From contig JAFNGF010000013.1 of NCBI GenBank assembly GCA_017885385.1, forward strand, positions 880 through 6,776: a DNA stretch of 5,897 bases, written 5' to 3'. Position numbers and translations under genes: made by a program. This stretch comes from Planctomycetota bacterium. Its GTDB lineage: Bacteria; Planctomycetota; Phycisphaerae; Sedimentisphaerales; Anaerobacaceae. Each line of letters starts with the position of its first letter. Positions within the stretch are counted from its first letter, which is position 1. The notes below the pieces were generated by a model. It saw only the letters and a program-made list of their open reading frames with translations, was not told the DNA's origin and ran no database searches. Shown piece after piece: positions 1-5,038 of this stretch.

Positions 1-959
1 GTGTCGAAATGGATACTCTGGCCGGAAGAAAGATTAAGCTCGCCCCACGCAGTGAAGTGACTGGGGACAAACCTCGCCCCCAGTACGTCTGCATAGTCTG
101 GATAGGCTGCCACCCTAAAGCTCCAGACGTCGCCCTCATGGATGGTCACGCCGTCGGCCTCTACCTCATCGATCCGCCAGTAGTAAGTGGTCTCTGGGAG
201 AAGATCAGCAGCATGCTCATATACATTTGGCTCTTGCCGGACTATGAACTCCGCAGGACCTGGCGTAGGATTGGTGCCAAAGTATACATCGTGCCACGTG
301 GTGGTCTTTCCAGCTGTCCACCTAAGCAATGGCTGCGTCACAACTTGCGTACCATCCTGTGGATCAGGACTTGATGCCTTAAAAAGCGGCTCGTGTGGTC
401 TGACCAGAGGCGATAGATATTGACCATCGATGAGTTCCCGGTCTGCGATGCCCGGGCCTTGCCACGCAACGGCCAAATTGTCACCCCCACCGTCTTCCTT
501 CATCAGTGCCTCCATGTAATACTTTTTACCAGCCTGCAGCACTTGCGAGGCCGACTTCTGCTCAAGGTATTTGCCCCATTCCAGGTGCGAAGTCCACCCT
601 GGCACGCTGGCAATTTGCACCGCATCAGACGGGTCGTCGTCGCTGCTCAACCATAGTTGGCTGGCATCATCGCTGGCGATCCAGAACGTGTAGTCGCCAT
701 TTCCCGGCGGATAAAGGTACCCTCGCACACGCGTGCCGTAGTAATCCCATTTATCGAGTGGGGCATCAAAACTGGTTCTCCACTCACTATCGTCTGGGTT
801 ATCCGGATACCTCTCACTGCCAGTAAGGTCGCTCACATTTGTTCCTCCGAGGTTGAACCAGTACTCGAACAAAATGTTGCCCTTACCGACTTGGCCAATC
901 GCGATACCTACCAAGCCCAGTACTAAAACCAAGACCGTTGCCAATATTGTGTGCTTCAC
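1..959 (-). CDS. Secreted PA14-domain protein with Fn3-like module (partial, C-terminus off the left edge)
   Basis: Seen: an open frame of 319 codons with no stop before the window edge, starting at GTG 959-957. The start is fixed by an in-frame TGA at 974-972 and by AAAGGA seven bases upstream of the GTG. Residues 1-23 form a Sec-type signal peptide (a short basic start, a long Leu/Val/Gly-rich core, a likely cut near Gly22/Gln23). Residues about 28-170 match a PA14 domain, with YYGTRVRGYLYPP, GDYTFWIASDD, LEAGKKYY-like (here LQAGKKYYMEAL) and DNLAVAWQGP. Residues about 193-284 look like an Fn3-like repeat ending TTYYWRIDEV and DVWSFRV. Known: PA14 domains bind carbohydrate or act as surface modules, and this pairing is common in large planctomycete exported proteins. 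Inferred: an exported or surface carbohydrate-associated protein, probably with more domains (LamG, discoidin or similar) beyond the edge. The substrate is unknown. Its shadow frames on the plus strand are not genes. Confidence 0.88.
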   Translation of the reverse strand, partial: MKHTILATVLVLVLGLVGIAIGQVGKGNILFEYWFNLGGTNVSDLTGSERYPDNPDDSEWRTSFDAPLDKWDYYGTRVRGYLYPPGNGDYTFWIASDDASQLWLSSDDDPSDAVQIASVPGWTSHLEWGKYLEQKSASQVLQAGKKYYMEALMKEDGGGDNLAVAWQGPGIADRELIDGQYLSPLVRPHEPLFKASSPDPQDGTQVVTQPLLRWTAGKTTTWHDVYFGTNPTPGPAEFIVRQEPNVYEHAADLLPETTYYWRIDEVEADGVTIHEGDVWSFRVAAYPDYADVLGARFVPSHFTAWGELNLSSGQSIHFD

Positions 960-966
960 TATTCTG

Positions 967-972
967 TCCTTT
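967..972 (-). promoter_or_regulatory. Ribosome binding site deciding the GTG start of the PA14 gene
   Basis: AAAGGA on the minus strand lies 7 bases before GTG 959-957. An in-frame TGA just upstream (974-972) leaves no ATG or TTG alternative between them, so this site and the GTG support each other. Confidence 0.65.
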
Positions 973-1146
973 CAGAAGGTCGTCTATCTCAAGCGGACAG
1001 GGTATAGACCGAGGCCTCGCAATGGGAAGTGCATGAAATTGCGCTGACGTGTTCGTATTTATCCTCCGGCTTAAACCCTTAATATACCGCCCGAAAAGCC
1101 GCTAATATCCTATACTTTTGCGGTGCGAAAGTCAAGGCACAAATAA

Positions 1147-1194
1147 TGGGCGATGCGGGATTTGAACCCACGACCATCTGATTAAGAGTCAGAT
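1147..1194 (-). tRNA. 3' fragment of tRNA-Lys(CTT), probable displaced attachment site
   Basis: Read on the minus strand, 1193-1189/1181-1177 form a 5-bp anticodon stem (TCTGA/TCAGA) around the loop CTCTTAA, giving anticodon CTT (Lys). TGGTC fits the variable loop, GTGGG-TTCAAAT-CCCGC the T arm (with one T-G wobble), and ATCGCCC plus A the 3' acceptor strand and discriminator base. No CCA is encoded. Upstream of the anticodon stem the sequence stops resembling a tRNA: no D arm and no GGGCGAT 5' acceptor strand is visible, so the gene cannot make a tRNA. Known: tyrosine recombinases often integrate at the 3' half of tRNA genes, rebuilding an intact copy at one end and leaving a 3' fragment at the other. 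Inferred: this is the fragment end. Host DNA would lie to the left and the element to the right. Confidence 0.85.
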
Positions 1195-1381
1195 GCCCGA
1201 AATTCATAAGTCCTTGCTGGGTCAAGACCTTACAAAAACCGACAAAACCGACTTGGCGGAAAACTTGGCGCTCATTTTGGTCGAGCATCCTGAACTCGAG
1301 CAGATTGTGCTGGCATGGCCGGACCTGCCAGAGAATATCAAGGCGGCGATTAGCCTATTGGTTCAAGTGAGGTCAAGTTAG
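1193..1381 (+). pseudogene. Possible tyrosine recombinase (integrase) C-terminal tail remnant
   Basis: The 62-codon frame starts at an ATG lying in the tRNA fragment and ends at TAG 1379-1381. The stretch LALILVEHPELEQIVLAWPD followed by LPENIKAAI resembles the C-terminal tail found on many planctomycete integrases (a 'WPxLPExIxxAI' ending). None of the recombinase catalytic residues (Arg, His-x-x-Arg, Tyr) is present, so only the tail survives. There is no convincing Shine-Dalgarno sequence before the ATG, and the frame is closed by TGA 1163-1165 upstream, which suggests an artificial start at a junction. Its position against the att-like tRNA fragment is where an integrase gene would be expected. 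The family assignment comes from pattern memory and is the weak point. It could also be the tail of another phage-type regulator. Confidence 0.45.
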
Positions 1382-1420
1382 GCCATCTGGGTGGGGTCAG
1401 ATGCTCTCAGATGACCTCAG

Positions 1421-1438
1421 TTGGCCTAATATGGCCAA
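1421..1438. repeat. Inverted repeat TTGGCC/GGCCAA
   Basis: Perfect 6-bp arms at 1421-1426 and 1433-1438 around TAATAT. A related pair just upstream, TGAGGTCA (1368-1375) and TGACCTCA (1412-1419), spans the end of the integrase-like tail. TCAGATG is repeated directly at 1397-1403 and 1407-1413. There is no T-tract, so this is not a standard terminator. It may be recombinase or regulator binding sequence. Confidence 0.45.
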
Positions 1439-1464
1439 GGGTATGTAGTGAGCAACTGAGGCGC

Positions 1465-1487
1465 ATGGTGTGAACAGTTCACACCAT
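1465..1487. repeat. 23-bp near-perfect palindrome, candidate operator
   Basis: Two perfect 11-bp arms (1465-1475, ATGGTGTGAAC, and 1477-1487, GTTCACACCAT) flank a single A. The size and symmetry suit a dimeric DNA-binding protein better than an RNA hairpin, because a one-base loop cannot form. The binding protein is unknown. Confidence 0.65.
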
Positions 1488-1529
1488 AGAACTGGAGAAA
1501 ACGGCGTGCTGAGGCAGAAACGGTGCATG

Positions 1530-1545
1530 GGTCAACCAGTTGACC
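1530..1545. repeat. Inverted repeat GGTCAAC/GTTGACC
   Basis: Perfect 7-bp arms (1530-1536 and 1539-1545) separated by CA. Its half-site resembles that of the 1465-1487 palindrome (CAGTTGAC against CAGTTCAC). The two centres are about 62 bp, or roughly six helical turns, apart, which fits two sites for one regulator. Confidence 0.5.
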
Positions 1546-1646
1546 GATGGGATAGGGCAGTAAAATCTCTGGCAGGTATGCCACCAATACCGCGTGCGAA
1601 CGCGCGCACATATTTTCGCGCAATTGCATAGGGGGGTGGTGACATT

Positions 1647-1665
1647 CAGCCATGCTGTGTGGCTG
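1647..1665. repeat. Inverted repeat CAGCCA/TGGCTG (possible hairpin)
   Basis: 6-bp arms at 1647-1652 and 1660-1665 with a 7-base loop, followed by GGAAAAATGG. There is no T-tract on either strand close enough for a terminator. It is a short stem that could form in RNA. Confidence 0.35.
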
Positions 1666-1717
1666 GGAAAAATGGCCGGCTGACGAGTCGGACCGGAAAA
1701 GGCGCAAAGAGACATTG

Positions 1718-1759
1718 GCGGCAGGTAGGTGCAATCGCTTACCTGCCGCTTCCTTTTTT
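1718..1759 (+). terminator. Rho-independent terminator just before the terminase gene
   Basis: A perfect 10-bp stem (GCGGCAGGTA 1718-1727, TACCTGCCGC 1740-1749) closes a 12-base loop and is followed by TTCC and six T residues (1754-1759). It points along the plus strand. It ends three bases before the likely ribosome binding site of the terminase small subunit, so it would either end transcription from upstream or attenuate transcription into that gene. Confidence 0.8.
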
Positions 1760-1773
1760 GCTGAGGCGTGACA

Positions 1774-2250
1774 GTGGCAAGACGAGGGCCGAAGAAGAAG
1801 CCGTTGGCGATAATCAGGTTGCATGGCAGCACGCATCTGTATCGGCGGAAGGATAAGGAACTGCAGGCGCTTGCCTCTATTCCGGTTGCGCCCGATTGGC
1901 TAAAGGGCGAAGCGAAACTGGAATGGAACCGCGTGACATCTAAACTGAGCGAGCTTGGCATATTGACCGAACTTGATAGGGCGGTCCTTGTCAGTTATTG
2001 TCAGACCTGGGCTGACTATATGGACGCCCTCAAGTATTGCAAGACATCTCTGGTCAAAACTGGGCAGGGTAGCATAGTCCAGAATCCTGCAATAGGCATC
2101 AAGAACAGGGCACTTCAGTTGCTTTTGCGTGCGGCTGCCGAGTTGGGTATGACGCCAAGTAGCCGCGCATCTATGGTGAAACCGCAGGAGAACCAGGAAG
2201 AAAAGGGTGCGCACTTTTTTAAGAAATGGGGACCCTGCGGTCTGTCATAA
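1774..2250 (+). CDS. P27-family phage terminase small subunit
   Basis: Known role: the small subunit recognises phage DNA and guides the large subunit ATPase/nuclease during packaging. Seen: a 158-residue frame with the P27 layout. A basic, proline-containing start (ARRGPKKKP, residues 2-10) is followed by LAIIRLHG. APDWLKGEAKLEWNRV (39-54) and LGILTELDRA (61-70) form the conserved core, followed by YCQTWADYMDA. NPAIGIKNRAL (104-114) comes next, then the signature ELGMTPSSRA (123-132). The length is normal for the family. Start: GTG 1774 has GAGG seven bases upstream and gives the usual family N-terminus. The in-frame GTG at 1768 is only one base from that GAGG and is less likely. Context: no large subunit, portal or HNH gene is next to it, so it looks like an orphan remnant. 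Its last 32 bases overlap the convergent HTH gene, which suggests that the extreme C-terminus (after about residue 140) may have been replaced. Confidence 0.92.
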   Translation: MARRGPKKKPLAIIRLHGSTHLYRRKDKELQALASIPVAPDWLKGEAKLEWNRVTSKLSELGILTELDRAVLVSYCQTWADYMDALKYCKTSLVKTGQGSIVQNPAIGIKNRALQLLLRAAAELGMTPSSRASMVKPQENQEEKGAHFFKKWGPCGLS

Positions 2251-2668
2251 TGAATTGACTCCGTCGAAGCACTCTGGCACTGGTTAGCTCTTTGTGTTTG
2301 GTTTTTGTGTCCTTAACGTGCTTTTCAAAGTCATCGTCCGGTACCTTGGCCTCGAGTTGCCAACGATAAATTGTTTTTGTGTCTACCTCTGCTTCCTCGG
2401 CAGTCTGTTGCAACCTCGTGACAAAATGTCCCAAGGTCAGGTCTGTTCGTTTGCCCGGTTCTCGTTCAATTTCAAGTTCAAGGCATAACTTGCCGCCCTT
2501 CCGTTCGGCTCGTAACTTCAATTCAGCTCCGGCGTTCTGTATATCAAGACCACTGCTCGATTCGGCAGAGTTAATAGCCAGGGGCCTGCCAGCTAAGAAA
2601 CTGCCTGCCTGGTGGCCCAGCGGTTGCGTGACGGAAAACAGCCCTTCTATCCCTGATTCTGAAATCAC
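2219..2668 (-). CDS. HTH-type phage/plasmid accessory protein, possibly 5'-truncated
   Basis: Seen: a 149-residue frame starting at GTG 2668-2666, with no clear Shine-Dalgarno sequence and an in-frame TAG just upstream. From about residue 40 it matches a small family common on phages and islands. QNAGAELKLRAERKGGKL (44-61) is the alpha-helical 'A-E-x-K-x-R-A-E-R-K-x-G' segment. VDTKTIYRWQLEAKVPDDDF (95-114) is the helix-turn-helix-like 'S/T-x-x-x-R-W-Q' segment. KELTSARVLRR (126-136) matches the usual 'xELTSAGVLRxA' ending. Known: such proteins are usually of unknown function and presumed to bind DNA. Residues 1-39 do not look like the family N-terminus, which is normally a longer helix before the QNA segment. 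With the missing ribosome site, this suggests loss of the 5' end. The gene converges on and overlaps the terminase gene. Confidence 0.6.
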   Translation of the reverse strand: MISESGIEGLFSVTQPLGHQAGSFLAGRPLAINSAESSSGLDIQNAGAELKLRAERKGGKLCLELEIEREPGKRTDLTLGHFVTRLQQTAEEAEVDTKTIYRWQLEAKVPDDDFEKHVKDTKTKHKELTSARVLRRSQFIMTDRRVPIS

Positions 2669-2753
2669 CGCTTGCTAAGGACGGGTCAAGGCCAGGTCAT
2701 CAATCCTACGGCCTAAAACCCTCTAAAAATAGCCACTTTGGAAATTCTGTAGG

Positions 2754-2948
2754 ATGACTCGACCGGCGCACGCAATAGGCCAGGAATCTCACAAGAAGCC
2801 CCCTGCGGTGCGGAGGGAGAGGAAAAGCGAGTACACCCGCAGGGGTATAGAGGATACCAGAACACTTCAAATCATACCAGGTTCGGGTATGAAAGTCAAG
2901 GACGCCAGAAAAGCGGTATTTGACGGCAATTCCAGGCCCGATTTGTGA
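2754..2948 (+). CDS. Short unknown ORF, strongly basic
   Basis: I do not recognise this 64-codon frame. It is rich in Arg and Lys (AVRRERKSEYTRR, residues 18-30), has no membrane segment and shows no known motif. The ribosome site is poor: AGG touches the ATG. It ends at TGA 2946-2948, which overlaps the GTG start of the next frame (GTGA), as in translational coupling. An alternative is that both frames are pieces of one gene joined by a -1 frameshift, or that neither is coding. Weak. Confidence 0.25.
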   Translation: MTRPAHAIGQESHKKPPAVRRERKSEYTRRGIEDTRTLQIIPGSGMKVKDARKAVFDGNSRPDL

Positions 2949-3238
2949 AAGACGCCTACCCGAACACGGCTGAAGCCGAGATCAGCGATTCTGGCAACCT
3001 CAATGCCGCTATAAATGGCATGGTGGAGAGATTCTGTGAGCCGGTTAAGCTGTCTATGGCAATAAGGGCAATCAGGCGGGTTTTCTTAGTCAAAATGCTC
3101 AGAGCGAATGCTGGCAGGTTTCTCGTGAACGCTACGGGCTATGATACGCATTTCTCAACCAGCGCAGGAAATGGGCTGGGAATCTCACAGCGAGTCTGTG
3201 AGAAAGGAGATAGTAAGCGAAGTCCGTGGTCGGGCTAA
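2945..3238 (+). CDS. Short unknown ORF overlapping the previous one
   Basis: I do not recognise this 97-codon frame starting at GTG 2945. The middle (NGMVERFCEPVKLSMAIRAI, then RRVFLVKMLRA) could form amphipathic helices. No catalytic motif or transmembrane segment is evident. Its frame is open only from 2924 upstream, so the overlap with the preceding frame is about 25 bases. Near the 3' end, CTCACAG (3184-3190) and CTGTGAG (3196-3202) form a 7-bp hairpin without a T-tract. No minus-strand alternative of comparable length exists here. Coding is plausible but unproven. Confidence 0.3.
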   Translation: MKDAYPNTAEAEISDSGNLNAAINGMVERFCEPVKLSMAIRAIRRVFLVKMLRANAGRFLVNATGYDTHFSTSAGNGLGISQRVCEKGDSKRSPWSG

Positions 3239-3327
3239 TTCCAATGGGATTGTCTGAAGTTTTTTACTGATTTTGGGGATTTTTGCATTTATTCTTGAAA
3301 ATAGAGAATTTTTTGCTTCCACTTGAC

Positions 3328-3345
3328 CGATATATATCGTATAAT
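3328..3345 (+). promoter_or_regulatory. Promoter -10 box with adjoining palindromic operator for the toxin-antitoxin operon
   Basis: CGATATATATCG (3328-3339) is a perfect 12-bp palindrome that abuts a perfect TATAAT at 3340-3345, 28 bases before the ATG at 3373. A TTGACC (3323-3328) is present but only 11 bases from TATAAT, too close to serve as its -35 box. At the normal 17-base spacing the match is poor. The flanking 3239-3372 leader is clearly AT-rich compared with its neighbours. Inferred: the XRE domain of the downstream protein binds the palindrome and represses its own operon. Confidence 0.6.
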
Positions 3346-3356
3346 TCTACATAATC

Positions 3357-3363
3357 AGGGAGG
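3357..3363 (+). promoter_or_regulatory. Strong ribosome binding site of the XRE-ImmA gene
   Basis: AGGGAGG lies nine bases before ATG 3373, supporting that start. Confidence 0.7.
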
Positions 3364-3372
3364 CCAAGAATC

Positions 3373-4473
3373 ATGGACCTTGCAAAGCAATTAGAATTAG
3401 CACGTCAAAACATTGGATTCACACAAAAGCAGGTTTCACAGCGATGTGGTATGGATGATTCCACTTTGAGTGCTCTCGAAAATGGTCATGCCGAGCCGCG
3501 ACTTGCTCAACTTGACAAGTTGGCGCATGTATACCATTTGCCGCTGAGCTATTTCTTCCAGGAGTCAGAACCGACACCCCAAATAGTTATGTGGCGGGCC
3601 AAACCCGATAATGAGAAGGAAATCCGCGCAGAGTTTCTTGAATTATGCCATCAATACAGACAATTGGAAGTGTGGACAAATGAGGTGGGTAATAAACGAT
3701 TCCCTCCTTTGGATGTGAACTTTAAGGTCTTGGGATACGCAGAAGCAAAAGAAATGGCATCTGATGCGCGCCGCACAATGGGGCTTGGTGAACACCCTGC
3801 TGAGGGTCTTTACTTGGTTTTGGAGGAAATTTATGGCGTCAAGATTTTTCATATGGACCTTGGAGATACAGGTTCTGCAGCATGCGCTGTTTCAGAAGAA
3901 TTTGGAGAGGCAATCCTTCTGAACAAGCGAAGCCCGCGATGGCGGCGCAATCATGACTTGGCCCATGAACTTTTTCATTTACTTACCTGGAAGTTCTTCA
4001 AGCACGCAGAAGGAATATGTGAGCCTACCGAACAGGAGGAAAAGCTTCCAACATGTTTTGCTGGCAATCTTCTATTGCCCACAGATGCCGTAAGCGCAGC
4101 AATCAGCAAAGCGACCGACGCCCAGGGCAGGGTCCCTTTCAGTAAATTAGATAAGGTTGCTCGCGAATTTGATGTTTCCCTTGAATCGCTTTTCTGGAGA
4201 ATGCACTTTCTGTATGGCAGTTTCGATGAAGACAAAACCAAAAGTCTGGTCGATAGGGCGCGTGAATATTTGAAAACTGTCCCACCAAGGTATGATCCTA
4301 AGCCACCGCTATTTCCAGACCGTTACCAAGCCTTAGCGATAAAAGCACTGCAGAATGGAGATATTTCTTTGGGGCGCTTCGCTAAATTCTTGAAAATAAG
4401 CCGCAAGGAGGCGGAACATTATCTTAGCGGGAGGGAGCCTGATTATGCCGAAGTTTCCGCTTTTGTTGCTTGA
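3373..4473 (+). CDS. XRE-family HTH / ImmA-IrrE zinc peptidase protein, probable antitoxin and autorepressor
   Basis: Seen: 366 residues. Residues about 4-62 form a Cro/C1-type helix-turn-helix (FTQKQVSQRCGMDDSTLSAL, then ENG, with LPLSYFF closing the domain). Residues about 115-280 match the ImmA/IrrE (COG2856) peptidase domain: HDLAHELFHLL carries the zinc motif HELFH (His198, Glu199, His202), and a following Glu (222 or 223) before CFAGNLLLP is a candidate third ligand. Residues about 315-352 (ISLGRFAKFLKISRKEAEHY) look like a second small HTH or docking segment, as in other antitoxins of this type. Known: fused XRE-COG2856 proteins act as regulators in phage and mobile elements and are predicted antitoxins next to PIN and other toxins. 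Neighbours: the PIN gene starts inside its last 29 bases, giving a tight two-gene operon. Inferred: it represses the operon through the palindrome at 3328-3339 and may release repression by proteolysis. The gene is intact. Confidence 0.9.
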   Translation: MDLAKQLELARQNIGFTQKQVSQRCGMDDSTLSALENGHAEPRLAQLDKLAHVYHLPLSYFFQESEPTPQIVMWRAKPDNEKEIRAEFLELCHQYRQLEVWTNEVGNKRFPPLDVNFKVLGYAEAKEMASDARRTMGLGEHPAEGLYLVLEEIYGVKIFHMDLGDTGSAACAVSEEFGEAILLNKRSPRWRRNHDLAHELFHLLTWKFFKHAEGICEPTEQEEKLPTCFAGNLLLPTDAVSAAISKATDAQGRVPFSKLDKVAREFDVSLESLFWRMHFLYGSFDEDKTKSLVDRAREYLKTVPPRYDPKPPLFPDRYQALAIKALQNGDISLGRFAKFLKISRKEAEHYLSGREPDYAEVSAFVA

Positions 4474-4981
4474 TGCGGATGTCATTATCTGTGCCCACGA
4501 ACTCGGTATTTGGCAAAAGCTGGCTGACAGGTGCAAAATCACAACTACCCGGTCAGTCGTTGATGAAGCCGATTTTTGGTACGACGACAATAACACGCAG
4601 CATCCAATAGAGCTGAGTACCGACTTAAGAAATGGGATTGTCGACTGTGTTGACGTGCCAATGTCACAAATTGATGCTTTCCGGCGAAAATTTGGGCCGA
4701 TGTATTTAGACCGGATGGACCCTGGCGAGACGGAATCTTTGGCATTTCTTTATCCCTCATCAGAAAAATGGCTTATTTGCTCAGGAGATGCGATCGTCTT
4801 CAAAGTACTTGGCTCCCTCGGCCTGGCTGAGCAAGGAATTTCCTTGGAAGAGGTTCTCCAGAAAATAGGATTAACTTGCGCATTGGACGAAGAACATCAA
4901 CACTACACCAAAGCCTATAGGTTAAGACTAACGAAGCTTGGGCAGCAGGAGAGCATTACTGGTATGGCGTTTTCATTATAG
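4445..4981 (+). CDS. PIN-like nuclease, probable toxin partner of the XRE-ImmA protein
   Basis: Seen: 178 residues that begin LLLLDADVII, the first acidic strand of a PIN fold (Asp10/Asp12). Further acidic positions follow the PIN order: Glu41 in VVDEADF, Glu97 in DPGETESLAFL (the 'GExEAxxLA' helix), and Asp115 in CSGDAIVFKVL, followed by GLAEQGISLEEVL. Known: PIN proteins are Mg-dependent RNases, and many are toxins that cleave tRNA, rRNA or mRNA. Start: ATG 4445 has GGGAGGGAG seven to ten bases upstream, inside the upstream gene. The 29-base overlap implies translational coupling and co-regulation. It is longer than typical VapC (about 130 residues) and its partner is not a VapB-type antitoxin, so I do not use those names. 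The RNA target cannot be told from sequence. All candidate catalytic acids are present, so it is probably active. Confidence 0.8.
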   Translation: MPKFPLLLLDADVIICAHELGIWQKLADRCKITTTRSVVDEADFWYDDNNTQHPIELSTDLRNGIVDCVDVPMSQIDAFRRKFGPMYLDRMDPGETESLAFLYPSSEKWLICSGDAIVFKVLGSLGLAEQGISLEEVLQKIGLTCALDEEHQHYTKAYRLRLTKLGQQESITGMAFSL

Positions 4982-5038
4982 GGGGAAAGTAAGGTGTAAG
5001 TCATGGTCTACAGTTCTCACCCGGCCTTCTGCCTGAGT

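Larger units (their letters stand above)
1382..1717. other. Gene-free, inverted-repeat-rich region upstream of the terminase gene
   Basis: No convincing coding frame is visible on either strand. The frames that remain open have no recognisable protein content and overlap the real terminase gene or its hairpins. The stretch holds at least four inverted repeats (listed separately), plus a weaker 5-bp pair around 1594-1609 in alternating GC sequence. Regions like this near terminase genes can hold packaging or regulatory sites, but nothing here proves that. Confidence 0.55.

Noticed and set aside
9..926. Several plus-strand frames in the first kilobase.
   Set aside because: They are shadows of the clearly coding minus-strand PA14 gene, with no protein-family content of their own.
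1079..1288. Minus-strand 69-codon frame containing MVVGSNPASPI.
   Set aside because: It reads through the tRNA fragment. This peptide is a well-known artefact of translating tRNA 3' ends.
1189..1404. GTCAGATGC shared by the tRNA fragment and 1396-1404 as a second att-like site.
   Set aside because: The match is only nine bases and does not extend into the anticodon loop or T arm.
1680..1705. CTGACGA followed by GAAA, resembling a hammerhead ribozyme core near a phage terminase gene.
   Set aside because: Stem II cannot form: the bases between the two boxes leave at most a one-base loop, and the base before GAAA is G where C is required. No matching stem I/III partner is evident.
1426..1961. 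Two overlapping minus-strand frames of 136 and 160 codons.
   Set aside because: They cover the inverted-repeat region, the terminator and the start of the terminase gene on the opposite strand. Their translations have no recognisable motif and odd composition.
2379..2678. Plus-strand 99-codon frame opposite the HTH gene.
   Set aside because: It is antisense to the frame with family-like content (AELKLRAERKGG, TSARVLRR), so it is taken as a shadow.
2783..3189. GGAATCTCACA at 2783-2793 and 3179-3189 as a possible element-bounding direct repeat.
   Set aside because: An 11-base repeat is expected a few times by chance in a window this size, and no other end signature accompanies it. The same applies to GAAAGTCAAGG at 1127 and 2891.
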